Below are positions 37,428 to 47,262 of a DNA stretch of 64,000 bases, piece after piece (positions within the stretch are counted from its first letter, which is position 1; every line of letters begins with the position of its first letter). Position numbers and translations under genes: made by a program. The DNA lies in NCBI RefSeq assembly GCF_029023825.1, contig NZ_CP118957.1, positions 2,193,794-2,257,793 on the forward strand. Direction: 5' to 3'. This DNA is from Enterococcus saccharolyticus subsp. saccharolyticus. GTDB taxonomy: Bacteria > Bacillota > Bacilli > Lactobacillales > Enterococcaceae. The notes below the pieces were generated by a model. It had not been told where the DNA came from. It worked only from the letters and a program-made list of their open reading frames with translations, and made no database searches.

Positions 37428-38282
37428 TTATAAAGCTTTATTTTTAGAACCCGCTATCTCAATATATTTTTTTACTACTTCTTTGCCTGCTGCCATCGTT
37501 GCATGTATTAGCTCTGGATAACCTATCATTGCATCTTTTGCTAATTGTTTTTGTATTTCTAAAGATTGCGCCTTCATAAAGTCAGAACCTACATTAATTT
37601 TATTGATTCCTAATGCAACTGATTGACGAATATTTTCTTCCCCTGCACCAGATCCCCCATGCAAAACAAGTGGTAATTGTGTCACTTGTTTGATTTTTTC
37701 CACAATATCAAAACGAAACTCTGGTACGTAGCCTTCGGGATAATCGCCATGTGTTGAACCATAAGATAGCGCCAAACAATCGACTCCTGTAGCTTGTATA
37801 AATTGAATAGCATCATCTGGATTCGTATACATTTCTGTATTGGTCCATTGATTCCCATCAACGACACCTAAATCGCCTACTTCAGCTTCAACACTGGCAT
37901 TAAATTGTTGCGCAAACTGAACAATCTCTTTGGTTATACGAATATTTTCTTCTAATGGATACATAGAAGCATCCATCATGACGCTTGAGAAACCTTCTTG
38001 AAGACATTGCTTCACAAATGCCACATCTTGTCCATGATCTAAATTAATAGCAACTTCCACTTTAGCATTATTTGCCATGCGAATAATGGGTTGTGTGAGA
38101 TAACGATAGTCTAAATGCATTTTTAGATGATCTTGCAATAAATCTACAATAATCGGCGCGTGCATTTCTTCAGCTGCATCAATAACTGCTTTGGCTGTTT
38201 CTAAATTAAAACAGTTGATTGCCAATACAGCATATTTTTCTCGATTGGCTTTAGCTAGCATCTCTCTCATTGAAACATACAT
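37428..38282 (-). CDS. class II ketose-bisphosphate aldolase (first of two)
   Basis: 284 residues from ATG 38282, which has AGGAGG upstream; the frame reaches back to 38321 without a ribosome site. Metal and catalytic motifs are intact: NLDHGQD, AEVGDLG, GSTHGDYP and LVLHGGSGAG. GatY/KbaY-like length suggests tagatose- or fructose-bisphosphate type substrates. Ten bases separate it from the EIIC gene. Confidence 0.87.
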   Translation of the reverse strand: MYVSMREMLAKANREKYAVLAINCFNLETAKAVIDAAEEMHAPIIVDLLQDHLKMHLDYRYLTQPIIRMANNAKVEVAINLDHGQDVAFVKQCLQEGFSSVMMDASMYPLEENIRITKEIVQFAQQFNASVEAEVGDLGVVDGNQWTNTEMYTNPDDAIQFIQATGVDCLALSYGSTHGDYPEGYVPEFRFDIVEKIKQVTQLPLVLHGGSGAGEENIRQSVALGINKINVGSDFMKAQSLEIQKQLAKDAMIGYPELIHATMAAGKEVVKKYIEIAGSKNKAL

Positions 38283-38292
38283 AATAAACCTC

Positions 38293-39372
38293 CTAGGAAA
38301 TTTTGATTGATGAAAAGTCAACTGCTTCTTCCTCTACATCTTCTATGACTTCGACAGGTTCTTTTTTCAGGACAAAAAGTAAAATACCCGTAATTGCCGA
38401 TCCTATTAATAAAGCCAGCGTAAATTTTAAAGGATCTGTCATAGCAGGAATAATGAATACCCCACCCGAAGGAACGGGTGATCCTACACCCCAACTCATA
38501 CTTAATCCACCGCCAATCGCTGCACCAATTGTACAAGAAGCAATCACCCGCAACGGATCCACGGCAGCAATAGGAATAACTCCTTCTGTGATCATTGCTA
38601 ATCCCATCGGAAAGGCAATTTTGATATTATTTTCTTCTCCTTGTGAGAATTTCGGTTTCTTGAAAAGTTTCGATAACACCCAAGCAAATGTCACCCCAAA
38701 TGGTGGAACCATTGATGCTAAGATTTTTACTGCTTCAGGTTCTTGAATTCCTTCCAACAACATACCGTCAGCAAATAATGATGCCACTTTATTGACTGGT
38801 CCACCAAAGTCAAAGGCCGCCATTCCTCCAACAATTGAACCGAATAAGAATTTCCCTGATCCTTGCAGATTTGTTAAAAATTCCGTCAAAGCATTGGTCG
38901 CCCACACAATTGGTACACCTATTACAAAATACATCGCCAAACCAACAACGATAGTCGATGTCACTGGTACAATCATCATTGGCATCAAGCCTTGTGCCCA
39001 TTTTGGTACTTTAAGGTTTTTCACTAAAAACAATACGAAGAAACCGACAATGTAACCACCTAGCATACCGCCCAAGAAACCTGCGCCAATAGAATTGGCA
39101 ATTAATCCCATAAATAAACCGGGGCCAATTCCTGGTCTATCTGCAATCGAATAAGCAATTGCAGCCGAAATAACTGGAGCCAATAACCCCATTCCCAATA
39201 CGCCTAAAGAAACAAGCGCATCTGATACAGAATAATTAGTAGAATAATCACTAATTACTTGTCCACCCGTTAAATTACCAATAGCAATCAATAAACCTGC
39301 TGTAACGACAACGGGCAACATATAAGAAATAGCTGTTAACGCATGTTTTTTTATTTCTAATTTACGCAACAT
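38293..39372 (-). CDS. PTS fructose-family EIIC membrane component
   Basis: 359 residues with about nine to ten membrane helices and the conserved FDFGGPVNK motif of fructose-type EIIC. It moves the sugar across the membrane while EIIB phosphorylates it. The substrate cannot be read from sequence; the aldolases suggest the phosphorylated product is a ketose converted to a bisphosphate. Confidence 0.9.
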   Translation of the reverse strand: MLRKLEIKKHALTAISYMLPVVVTAGLLIAIGNLTGGQVISDYSTNYSVSDALVSLGVLGMGLLAPVISAAIAYSIADRPGIGPGLFMGLIANSIGAGFLGGMLGGYIVGFFVLFLVKNLKVPKWAQGLMPMMIVPVTSTIVVGLAMYFVIGVPIVWATNALTEFLTNLQGSGKFLFGSIVGGMAAFDFGGPVNKVASLFADGMLLEGIQEPEAVKILASMVPPFGVTFAWVLSKLFKKPKFSQGEENNIKIAFPMGLAMITEGVIPIAAVDPLRVIASCTIGAAIGGGLSMSWGVGSPVPSGGVFIIPAMTDPLKFTLALLIGSAITGILLFVLKKEPVEVIEDVEEEAVDFSSIKIS

Positions 39373-39385
39373 AACTCTGTCTCCT

Positions 39386-39691
39386 TTATAATTGTTCTTC
39401 TATTTTATTGATTAATCCTTTAGGTGCTTTAATAACCAAACTAGTCGGAACTTCCACTACTTTTTTTCCTTTGAAACGTTCTTTACCACCAACCTTGATG
39501 TCTGCAGCAATAATGACAATATCTGCCGCTTCAATATCTGCTTGCGTTAACTCATCTTCTGTTCCAATTGTTCCTTGCGTTTCAATATGAATTTCATGAC
39601 CGAGTGCTTGTGCGGCTTTGATTAATTTTTCTTTTGCAATATACGTATGAGCAATTCCCGACGTACACGCTGCAATGCCAACAATTTTCAT
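39386..39691 (-). CDS. PTS fructose-family EIIB component
   Basis: 101 residues with the active-site Cys in AACTSGIAHTYIA at residues 8-20, the fructose EIIB signature. It takes phosphate from EIIA and passes it to the sugar. It lies 13 bases ahead of the EIIC gene. Confidence 0.92.
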   Translation of the reverse strand: MKIVGIAACTSGIAHTYIAKEKLIKAAQALGHEIHIETQGTIGTEDELTQADIEAADIVIIAADIKVGGKERFKGKKVVEVPTSLVIKAPKGLINKIEEQL

Positions 39692-39736
39692 TTTATTTCC
39701 TCCTCTTATCGTTCACTATTATCCAATTGTTGCTGT

Positions 39737-40219
39737 CTATTCTGGTTCTTTAGATAGTAATTCAATCATTTTTTCTTTCGTTGTCGCGTGATGCAATTCC
39801 TCAATAAACGTTTCATCTGCAAGCAACATGGCCACTTTTTGTAATAATTTAATGTGTAACGTATTTGCTTCGACATTACGTACCGCAAACAAAATAATAA
39901 TGCTCACGGGTTCATCATCTAAAGATTCCCACGGAACTGGTTGTGCTGTCTTACCAACTACAAGTGATGTCTTGGTTACACAATCGGACTTGCCATGAGG
40001 GATTGCAATCCCCTGTCCTAATCCAGTCATTCCCTCCTTTTCACGATTAAATACATCTTCCAAAAAACCTGCTACATCTGTAATTAAATTATGTTGATAC
40101 AAAAGTGCTGTTAATTCTTTAATAGCGTCTTCTTTCGTTGTTGCTTGTAACTCTAAATTCACCAAATCTTCTGTAATGACATTAGCTATGCTGAAATTTT
40201 CTGTTAAATGTTGATCCAT
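39737..40219 (-). CDS. PTS EIIA component, fructose/mannitol type
   Basis: 160 residues. The phosphorylated His is in GIAIPHGKS (about residue 70). Start ATG 40219 has AGGAGG eight bases upstream; a TTG two codons earlier is less likely. The gene overlaps the regulator's 3' end by 38 bases. Here EIIA is separate, whereas many regulators of this class carry an EIIA domain themselves. Confidence 0.92.
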   Translation of the reverse strand: MDQHLTENFSIANVITEDLVNLELQATTKEDAIKELTALLYQHNLITDVAGFLEDVFNREKEGMTGLGQGIAIPHGKSDCVTKTSLVVGKTAQPVPWESLDDEPVSIIILFAVRNVEANTLHIKLLQKVAMLLADETFIEELHHATTKEKMIELLSKEPE

Positions 40220-41681
40220 TCCCAATTCCTCCTAAAAGTTTCTTTGTTCGTGCTTCATCTTGTTTTGTAAAAACAGAATTGACTAAAATGGTGGGTATCG
40301 CAGTTGGAGATGTAAGATGAATCGTTGTAAGGATTAGGTCAATATTTTCATATCGTTCTAAATTCTTACTGAATTTTTTAGAAGAAAGGACATCGACAAT
40401 TTCTATATCTGGAAAAGCTTTCCTAACCTTTACCTTTAACAATTCTGACGTCCCGATACCACTGCTACACATAATCAATATGCGCTTTTTTCGTTTTTGT
40501 ATTTCTTTATAACGAACGAAATATAAAACTAAAAAGCCAATTTCATCCTCACTAATCGTTGATAAATGAAACTTTTGTTCTGCTTTTCTAGACACTTGTG
40601 AAACAAATTGAAACATGTTTTGATATTCTAACTGAATATCTTTTAACAGTTCATTTTTGATAACGATTTCATTTTTTAAGCGATACAATAATGGGGTAAT
40701 ATGACTAATTAAATCTTCTTGATATTCGTCAATATTAATTTCGGCTCCGATTAGTTTTCTCATTTCTTCCATAAAAAACAAAGTCAATTCAACGGCATCT
40801 TCTTCATTCATCACAATATTGTCTTGATTTTCTAAACGTGAAGAAATCAAATATTGAAATAAGAAAAAAGATTCAATTTCTGCTAATTTACAACCAAGAT
40901 AACCACTCATCCGCTGAACTACTTCAGTGGATACATCATAAATCGGTTGATATTTAGTGATTAATTTTTCTTCATCTCGATCCAGAGTGCTATCTATTTT
41001 TTTCGAAATCGTTCCTTCACGACTTCGTTTCAATAAAATATAAAGATGTGAAAAAATATTGATATTATAAGGATAACTAATTGTGGTTCGTAACCTTTTT
41101 TCGATAAATTCTAGTAATGAAGTGATATAATCAATATCATAAGCGTTTACATTTTTAGCATCTGCCAAAAATGTTTCATTGATAAGATTCTCTTGCCCAA
41201 TTAAATAATTGACGGTCTTTCGGATATCTTTTTCTGTTCCTACAATCGATAAACGTTGCTTCTGTTTCTTTAGTTCTAACTGATACTTTCTCAAGAAAAA
41301 TGTCATTTTTTTAATGTCTTGTATACGAACCGTTTCGGTCACGAAATAAGGTTCAAATAATTCACTGATTTTTACTGAATACGGGGATTTAAAAAGTAAC
41401 GTTAACATAATACTATTGCGTCGATTTAATGCTTCATCCATTCGTTCTAAATTTCCTTTTCGACTTTCCTTCAAGTACTTTTCATAGTCTAAACGAAAAC
41501 CCCTCCCGACTTCAGAAACGATAATATCTCCACTAGAAGACTCATCATTAATTCTTTTAATCGTTCTGTAAATTGTTTTAGTAGAGACATGAGCAAAACT
41601 GGCGAGCTCTTGTGCTGTTAGAGTCATGTCATTTTTTATCAATAGTTCTAACAAATGATTTTCTCTCTGGCTAAGCTGCAT
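40182..41681 (-). CDS. PRD-containing transcriptional regulator (BglG/MtlR type)
   Basis: 499 residues. N-terminal helix-turn-helix domains (TLTAQELASFAHVSTKTIYRTI), two PRD domains (about 165-380) with phosphorylatable histidines, and a C-terminal EIIB-like domain (MCSSGIGTSELL, residue about 405 on). The usual C-terminal EIIA domain is absent. PTS-dependent phosphorylation should make it an activator of the operon it heads. A cre site and palindrome lie upstream. Confidence 0.88.
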   Translation of the reverse strand: MQLSQRENHLLELLIKNDMTLTAQELASFAHVSTKTIYRTIKRINDESSSGDIIVSEVGRGFRLDYEKYLKESRKGNLERMDEALNRRNSIMLTLLFKSPYSVKISELFEPYFVTETVRIQDIKKMTFFLRKYQLELKKQKQRLSIVGTEKDIRKTVNYLIGQENLINETFLADAKNVNAYDIDYITSLLEFIEKRLRTTISYPYNINIFSHLYILLKRSREGTISKKIDSTLDRDEEKLITKYQPIYDVSTEVVQRMSGYLGCKLAEIESFFLFQYLISSRLENQDNIVMNEEDAVELTLFFMEEMRKLIGAEINIDEYQEDLISHITPLLYRLKNEIVIKNELLKDIQLEYQNMFQFVSQVSRKAEQKFHLSTISEDEIGFLVLYFVRYKEIQKRKKRILIMCSSGIGTSELLKVKVRKAFPDIEIVDVLSSKKFSKNLERYENIDLILTTIHLTSPTAIPTILVNSVFTKQDEARTKKLLGGIGNGSTFNRKFQHS

Positions 41682-41716
41682 ATCATCAACTCCTTGTATA
41701 TACTATATCGCTTTTT

Positions 41717-41730
41717 TGTAAGCGCAATCT
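41717..41730. promoter_or_regulatory. cre (CcpA) site before the PTS regulator
   Basis: TGTAAGCGCAATCT fits the cre consensus at every defined position; it lies 36 bases upstream of the regulator start codon. Confidence 0.65.
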
Positions 41731-41737
41731 TTTTTGT

Positions 41738-41757
41738 ATGTCCATATTAATGGACAT
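41738..41757. promoter_or_regulatory. palindromic operator before the PTS regulator
   Basis: ATGTCCAT and ATGGACAT with a four-base centre, an ideal inverted repeat just upstream of the cre site; likely the activator's binding site. Confidence 0.55.
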
Positions 41758-41848
41758 TTCGATTTTCTCGATATAAACACACATACTAAAAAATCTACTT
41801 CTTATGCAAGCAGATTTTCAGATAAACCTATCAGACTGTAACAATAAC

Positions 41849-41953
41849 AAAATATCCGAACAGTCGAAAGCTGGAGCTGCGTGCTAACAGGTTCGTCCAT
41901 AGTGCTAATTCATTTGAATTAACGCCATTCAATCTCTCGTGTTCGGATATTTT
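41849..41953. repeat. long inverted repeat, copy 2
   Basis: AAAATATCCGAACA (41849-41862) and TGTTCGGATATTTT (41940-41953) flank about 77 bases. Arms are the same as those of the repeat near 32.1 kb except for one base on each side, changed in a pairing-preserving way. Confidence 0.75.
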
Positions 41954-41976
41954 TTGTTTTCATTTATAACAAAAAC

Positions 41977-42318
41977 TTATACTTTTTCAAATAATCCACG
42001 GCTGATAAAACCGTCCATTAAGAAATAAAATTTTTCTTGTAACAAATCATTGGTTGAATCTTTGAAAATATTCACAGCTTTTAAACCATTCGCTGTCGTC
42101 ACGGACATTTTGATTTTTTTGATGTCTTTATCGACAGTGATTTTTAGTTTAAAACCTTCTTTACTTTGTGGTGTCGCTTCTAGTGGACGGATCAATTGGA
42201 AGTTGCCGCCTTTTGTTTCGGTAAAGCCATTGTCGCGTAATGTATAACGTTTAGCGGTTGGTGCTAAACGATACTTCACTGCTGCACCTAACACTGTATC
42301 GATTTCTTGGAATGCCAT
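41977..42318 (-). CDS. DUF1831 protein
   Basis: 113 residues starting MAFQEIDTVLGAAVKYRLAP, the DUF1831 pattern. In Lactobacillales these small proteins are regularly encoded beside a cysteine desulfurase and thought to assist tRNA thiolation or sulfur transfer; here the desulfurase gene is immediately upstream. No catalytic residues or Cys are visible. Confidence 0.75.
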   Translation of the reverse strand: MAFQEIDTVLGAAVKYRLAPTAKRYTLRDNGFTETKGGNFQLIRPLEATPQSKEGFKLKITVDKDIKKIKMSVTTANGLKAVNIFKDSTNDLLQEKFYFLMDGFISRGLFEKV

Positions 42319-42374
42319 TTTTTCACCTCATCTTGTTCATTTATTCTCATTATAAAGGGTTCGAATACGTTTGA

Positions 42375-43517
42375 CTAGTCTCTTTTCAACCGTTGCACAG
42401 TTGCGATTAATACCGATACAAAAGCCGCAATTTCTGCTTGAGTATTGCCATAACCAAAACTAATACGAATGGATTCTCGAATTGCTGGGGAAGCTTTGCC
42501 ATACATCGCCTCTAACACATGAGAAGGTTCCACATTGCCAGCCGTACATGCCGAACCGGTTGAGACAGCAAAACCATTTAAATCTAAATGCATTAACAAT
42601 AAATCACTTGGAACTCCTTGAAAACGTAGATTCAAAATATGTGCTAATTTTTGGTTTTCATCACCATTCAAATGAAAAGCTATCCCAGCGTTGGTTAATT
42701 GTTCTAGGACATATGTTGAAAATTCGGCATATGTTTGTTGTTTTTCAGCTTGTATCTCTGGTGTCAATGCTGTAATTGCTTGCGCCATTCCACAAATAGC
42801 TGCTAAATTTTCAGTCCCTGCACGACGTTTTTCTTCTTGTTCTCCGCCGTGAAGGTAAGGTTTTAATTGCACGTCATCACTTTTATACAAGAAACCAATA
42901 CCTTTAGGACCATTAATTTTATGACCTGAAACCGTCAATAAATCAATATGCCATTCTTTTGGAGATAATGGCACTTTTCCATACGCTTGCACTGCGTCCG
43001 TATGAAACCAAGCAGGATGTTCAATAAGTAATTCGCCAATTTCTTGTATAGGTAGTACGTTCCCTGTTTCATTATTTGCAAACATTATCGACACTAAAAT
43101 GGTATCCGGACGCAAAGCTGCTTCCACATCGGCGCTTTGGATTTGTCCATTGTCATCCACAGGTAAATAAGTAATATCAAAACCTAATGTTTCTAAGTAT
43201 GCTGCTGTGCGTAAAATCGCTGGATGTTCAATAGCTGTCGTAATAATGTGTTTACCTTCAGCTTGACGACCAAGCGCCGTGCTAATTAATACAGTATTAT
43301 CGCCTTCTGTGCCCCCACTATTAAAAATAATTTCATGAGCGGTCACACCTAAACTATCCGCAATCACTTGACGTGCATTTTCTAAATATTCGTGTGCACG
43401 TCGCCCATATTGGTGAATACTTGAAGGATTGCCTACAACTTCCAACATCACTTCACTCATTTTTTCTACAACATCGGGCCGTACAGGTGTTGTTGCCGCA
43501 TGATCTAAATATGTCAT
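42375..43517 (-). CDS. cysteine desulfurase, NifS/IscS family
   Basis: 380 residues. The PLP Lys stands in TVSGHKINGPKGIGF (about 203) and the catalytic Cys in STGSACTAGNVEPSHVL (about 325). It releases sulfur from cysteine as a persulfide. Being next to DUF1831 and with mnmA elsewhere in the window, a role in 2-thiouridine synthesis is likely; it may also serve thiamine or iron-sulfur pathways. Confidence 0.92.
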   Translation of the reverse strand: MTYLDHAATTPVRPDVVEKMSEVMLEVVGNPSSIHQYGRRAHEYLENARQVIADSLGVTAHEIIFNSGGTEGDNTVLISTALGRQAEGKHIITTAIEHPAILRTAAYLETLGFDITYLPVDDNGQIQSADVEAALRPDTILVSIMFANNETGNVLPIQEIGELLIEHPAWFHTDAVQAYGKVPLSPKEWHIDLLTVSGHKINGPKGIGFLYKSDDVQLKPYLHGGEQEEKRRAGTENLAAICGMAQAITALTPEIQAEKQQTYAEFSTYVLEQLTNAGIAFHLNGDENQKLAHILNLRFQGVPSDLLLMHLDLNGFAVSTGSACTAGNVEPSHVLEAMYGKASPAIRESIRISFGYGNTQAEIAAFVSVLIATVQRLKRD

Positions 43518-43568
43518 TTTTCCACCTTCTCTTTTAATAACGTTATTATAACAAACTTGTGAAAAATA

Positions 43569-43607
43569 CCAATCAAAGAAGCACTATGCGGCTACTTCTT
43601 TGATTGG
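43569..43607. terminator. terminator between prs and the desulfurase gene
   Basis: 13-base stem CCAATCAAAGAAG / CTTCTTTGATTGG, followed on the minus strand by TATTTTTC. Confidence 0.8.
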
Positions 43608-43616
43608 TTGCTTTTT

Positions 43617-44588
43617 TTATAAATAATTTTCGTCGTCTAATTTAAATAAAGGACTCATTGGTGTATTTTCGTGAATACGTTTCACCGCTTCACCCATTAA
43701 TTTTGAACAAGTCACATACGTTAATTTTTCTGGGTGACGTGCTTCATCGGTTAAACAAGAGTCAGTCACACAAATATCTTCGATTGGCGCAGCGTCTAAT
43801 GTTTCTTTGGCTGGTGGTGAAAGCAATGCATGAGAAGCACAAGCATAAATATCACTAGCACCGGCTTCTTTTAATAAACGAGCTGCTTGAGCAAAGGTTT
43901 TACCTGAATTTAAAATATCATCAACCATGATACATGTTTTACCAGCGACATCACCAATAACATAGCCGCCATTTTCTAATTCATCGTCTTGGTCAACAAT
44001 TGCCAATGTCGTATTTAGATATTCAGCTAAACTTCTTGAACGTTGAACACCACTATTTTTCGGAGAAACAACCACATAATCATCACCTTGGAAGCCTTTT
44101 TCCATGTAGTAATGCGCAAATAATGGGCTTGTAAATAAATTATCCACAGGAATATCGAAGAATCCTTGAACTTGAACGGTATGCAAATCAAGTGTTAAGA
44201 CACGCGTTGCACCTGCTTCAACTAACATATTGGCAATTAACTTCGCCGTGATTGGTTCATGTGGTTTTGCCGTACGGTCTTGACGAGCATACGCATAATA
44301 AGGAAGGACGATATTAATTGTTTTCGCACTAGCGCGTTTCATCGCATCAATCATAATCATTAATTCCATATAGTAATCATTTACTGGCTGATTCGTTGAT
44401 TGGATGATGTAAATATGCGCACCACGAACACTTTCTTCAATACTGATAGCAATCTCGCCATCACTGAATTTTTTGATGTCGCATTTTCCTAATTTACAAC
44501 CAAATACTTCTGCAATTTTTTCTGCTAATGGAACATTTCCATTCAAACTAAAGATTTTCAACGATTCATCGTGATATTTTTCGACCAT
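43617..44588 (-). CDS. prs: ribose-phosphate pyrophosphokinase
   Basis: 323 residues. The ATP/ribose site motif [21 protein letters not shown] and the PRPP-binding loop [13 protein letters not shown] are clear. It makes PRPP for nucleotide, His and Trp synthesis. Start 44588 (GGAGG upstream) is preferred over 44600. Some Gram-positives carry two prs genes; which this is cannot be told. Confidence 0.93.
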   Translation of the reverse strand: MVEKYHDESLKIFSLNGNVPLAEKIAEVFGCKLGKCDIKKFSDGEIAISIEESVRGAHIYIIQSTNQPVNDYYMELMIMIDAMKRASAKTINIVLPYYAYARQDRTAKPHEPITAKLIANMLVEAGATRVLTLDLHTVQVQGFFDIPVDNLFTSPLFAHYYMEKGFQGDDYVVVSPKNSGVQRSRSLAEYLNTTLAIVDQDDELENGGYVIGDVAGKTCIMVDDILNSGKTFAQAARLLKEAGASDIYACASHALLSPPAKETLDAAPIEDICVTDSCLTDEARHPEKLTYVTCSKLMGEAVKRIHENTPMSPLFKLDDENYL

Positions 44589-44664
44589 GTGATCCTCCAA
44601 ATAGAATTTTTTTTCATTTTAACACATTTTACGGATTTAGTTTAGCATGACTCTCTGTACGATA

Positions 44665-45204
44665 TCAAGGAAGTGAGATTGTGCCATTGACCCATTTAGC
44701 TGGAATAACCTTGTTGTAGTTTCCCCAATTGTCATGAACCTTAAAAAAACGTTGGCCATCGCTGGTTTCCATATACGCATAAGCTGTCACCCAGTGATTG
44801 CCATATGTGCTGCCTAACACTTTTAACACACCGACAATTACCGGCTTGCCTTGGTCAATTCGTTTTACCGCACGTTGCCAACCTCCCGCCATGGTCATTC
44901 GCGCCCGTAGCTTTTTGTCAATATAATCAAAATACGTCGATAATCCATGTGAAATTTGTAAGGCGATTGTTGGTAAGCCATGACGTTGAATAAATAATTG
45001 TAAAAACTTCACCAACGCTTGCGATTGACGACTGTTCTTCTGACGGATATACGTTGGGATAATGTCTTCATCCAGATAATCTTGATAATATGCCAACAAA
45101 ACTGCTGCCGCATGGGTTCCACAAAGATAACCTTGAGGCGTTGTCCATTGACGATATGCTTTAAAACGTTCTTCTGCAATGCCGTTCCATTCATCTTTTT
45201 TCAT
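44665..45204 (-). CDS. papain-fold (peptidase C39-like) protein
   Basis: 179 residues without signal peptide. A nucleophile Cys in YLCGTHAAAVLL (residue 28), a His in GNHWVTAYAY (about 139) and VHDNWGNYN (about 158) give the Cys-His-Asp/Asn layout of the C39-like superfamily (bacteriocin-processing peptidases and related immunity-type proteins). It has no ABC domain, so it is not a bacteriocin exporter. Cytoplasmic location is expected. Function is not known to me. Confidence 0.65.
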   Translation of the reverse strand: MKKDEWNGIAEERFKAYRQWTTPQGYLCGTHAAAVLLAYYQDYLDEDIIPTYIRQKNSRQSQALVKFLQLFIQRHGLPTIALQISHGLSTYFDYIDKKLRARMTMAGGWQRAVKRIDQGKPVIVGVLKVLGSTYGNHWVTAYAYMETSDGQRFFKVHDNWGNYNKVIPAKWVNGTISLP

Positions 45205-45277
45205 TGATTTGCTCCTTCTTCATTTGCGTGTTTGGTTCAACTGTATCATAATAAGAAGATGAAATGGAGTGAAAACA

Positions 45278-47182
45278 ATGTCAGATTTGAAAAAACAAGA
45301 TTTTTATGAGTATGTCAATGGTGACTGGATCAAAACAGCAGTCATTCCAGCCGACAAACCCGCAACAGGTGGTTTTCAAGATTTAGTAGAAGTAATTGAC
45401 CAACTGTTAATGAATGAATTAAATCAAATGAGTGATGGTTCTTTAGAACTTCCTGAAAATCGCATGCAAGATGCCGTTAAACTGTATCAATTAGCACGTG
45501 ATTACGACACTAGAAATCAATTGGGAAGCACACCTATTGCTGATTTATTAGCACGCGTCTCAAATTTGACCTCTTTTGAAGCATTAAACCAACAACTAGG
45601 TGATTGGATCAAAGAAGGTTTACCGTTACCGTTTCATTTTTTTGTCATGCCGGACATGAAAAAAGCGACCGAACATGCGCTTTACTTAAATCCAACCTCC
45701 TTAATTTTGCCAGATAAAACCTATTATGAAGAGGGACATCCCCAAACCGAAAAATTATTGCAAGTCTTCTTTGAAATGACAGTTAAACTATTACAACAAT
45801 TTGGAAAAACACTTCCGGAAGCTGAAACAATTGCTGAACAAGCGCTAGCCTTCGACAAAGCATTGGCACCTTATGTTTTAAGCGCCGAAGAAAGTGCTGA
45901 TTACACCAAAGCGTATAATCCTAAAAAAGTAACGGAAGTAGCAGCTTACTCTCAACAGATTGATTTTCTAAAAGCCATCGATGAGTTGCTTTCCGTCACT
46001 ATCGATCAAGTCATCGTGACAGAACCAATTTATTTTGAAGCATTTGACGAAATCATTAGTGACGATCATTTTCCTTTAATGAAAAGTTGGATGTACGTCC
46101 AAACTATTTTGACCTATACAAGTTATTTAAGTGAAGAATTGCGCCAATTAGGTGGTACTTATCGTCGTTTTCTTTCTGGTGTTGATGAAGCAATGCCGCA
46201 AGAAAAAGCTGCTTATTATTTAACATTAGGTGAATTTGGACAAGTAATTGGCTTGTATTATGGCCAAAAATATTTTGGAGATAAAGCCAAACAAGATGTC
46301 CAACACATGGTACAGACGATGATTGGCGTTTATAAAGAACGTTTGGCAACCAAAGAATGGTTAAGTGAAGCAACGCGCGAAAAAGCGATTGTCAAATTAA
46401 ACAATATGGGCGTACATGTCGGTTATCCTGATAAAATTCCAGCAGTTTATGATTTATTCGTAACTAAAACAGCAGAAGAAGGCGGTACACTTGTCAGCAA
46501 TGTCCGTCACTTCTCACGTTTGGCACGTGAAAATCGTTTTAGTAAAGTCAAACAACCTGTCGATCGCAATGAATGGAGCATGGCTGCTTGTACTGTCAAT
46601 GCTTATTACAGCGGCATGATGAATGTGATTGTTTTTCCTGCTGCTATTTTACAAAAACCATTTTATAGCGTGGAGCAATCAGCTAGTGCCAATTATGGTG
46701 GGATTGGGGCAGTGATTGCTCATGAAATTTCACATGCTTTCGACAATAATGGGGCGAAATTTGATGAATTTGGCAACCTAAATAACTGGTGGTCTGACGA
46801 AGACCTCGCACATTTTGATCAATTAGCTGAAGCGATGATTGCTGAATTTGATGGGTTAGAAATCGCGGGTGGAAAAGTAAATGGTAAATTGACCGTTTCT
46901 GAAAATATTGCTGATGCGGGCGGATTAAGTTGTGCATTAGAAGCCGCGAAAAAAGAAAGCAACGTCGCACTTGATGATTTCTTTACAAATTGGGCGAAAA
47001 TTTGGCGCACCAAAGCAAAAGAGCAATACCAACAACTCTTGCTTTCTGTTGATGTACACGGTCCTGCTAAATTACGCGCAAACATCCAATTACAAAATTT
47101 AGCCGACTTTCATGCGTTTTATGGTATTGAAGCTGGTGATGCAATGTATCGTGCACCAGAAGATCGCGTGCAAATTTGGTAA
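45278..47182 (+). CDS. pepO: M13 family metallo-endopeptidase PepO
   Basis: 634 residues. Zinc motif HEISHAFD near residue 487, third ligand in ENIADAGGL, and the C-terminal aromatic ending (VQIW) of neprilysin-like proteases. No signal peptide, so it acts in the cytoplasm on oligopeptides such as those brought in by Opp. ATG 45278 has GGAG eight bases upstream; a GTG at 45269 is possible but sits on that site. Confidence 0.93.
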   Translation: MSDLKKQDFYEYVNGDWIKTAVIPADKPATGGFQDLVEVIDQLLMNELNQMSDGSLELPENRMQDAVKLYQLARDYDTRNQLGSTPIADLLARVSNLTSFEALNQQLGDWIKEGLPLPFHFFVMPDMKKATEHALYLNPTSLILPDKTYYEEGHPQTEKLLQVFFEMTVKLLQQFGKTLPEAETIAEQALAFDKALAPYVLSAEESADYTKAYNPKKVTEVAAYSQQIDFLKAIDELLSVTIDQVIVTEPIYFEAFDEIISDDHFPLMKSWMYVQTILTYTSYLSEELRQLGGTYRRFLSGVDEAMPQEKAAYYLTLGEFGQVIGLYYGQKYFGDKAKQDVQHMVQTMIGVYKERLATKEWLSEATREKAIVKLNNMGVHVGYPDKIPAVYDLFVTKTAEEGGTLVSNVRHFSRLARENRFSKVKQPVDRNEWSMAACTVNAYYSGMMNVIVFPAAILQKPFYSVEQSASANYGGIGAVIAHEISHAFDNNGAKFDEFGNLNNWWSDEDLAHFDQLAEAMIAEFDGLEIAGGKVNGKLTVSENIADAGGLSCALEAAKKESNVALDDFFTNWAKIWRTKAKEQYQQLLLSVDVHGPAKLRANIQLQNLADFHAFYGIEAGDAMYRAPEDRVQIW

Positions 47183-47209
47183 ATCAACAAAGAACAACAT
47201 AAAAAAACA

Positions 47210-47255
47210 ACGAGAGAGCAAGCTCCTGCTAAATGCTAGGAGCTTGCTCTCTCGT
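47210..47255. terminator. bidirectional terminator
   Basis: 18-base perfect stem ACGAGAGAGCAAGCTCCT / AGGAGCTTGCTCTCTCGT with A- and T-runs outside, between pepO and the convergent pncA-like gene. Confidence 0.93.
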
Positions 47256-47262
47256 TTGTTTT

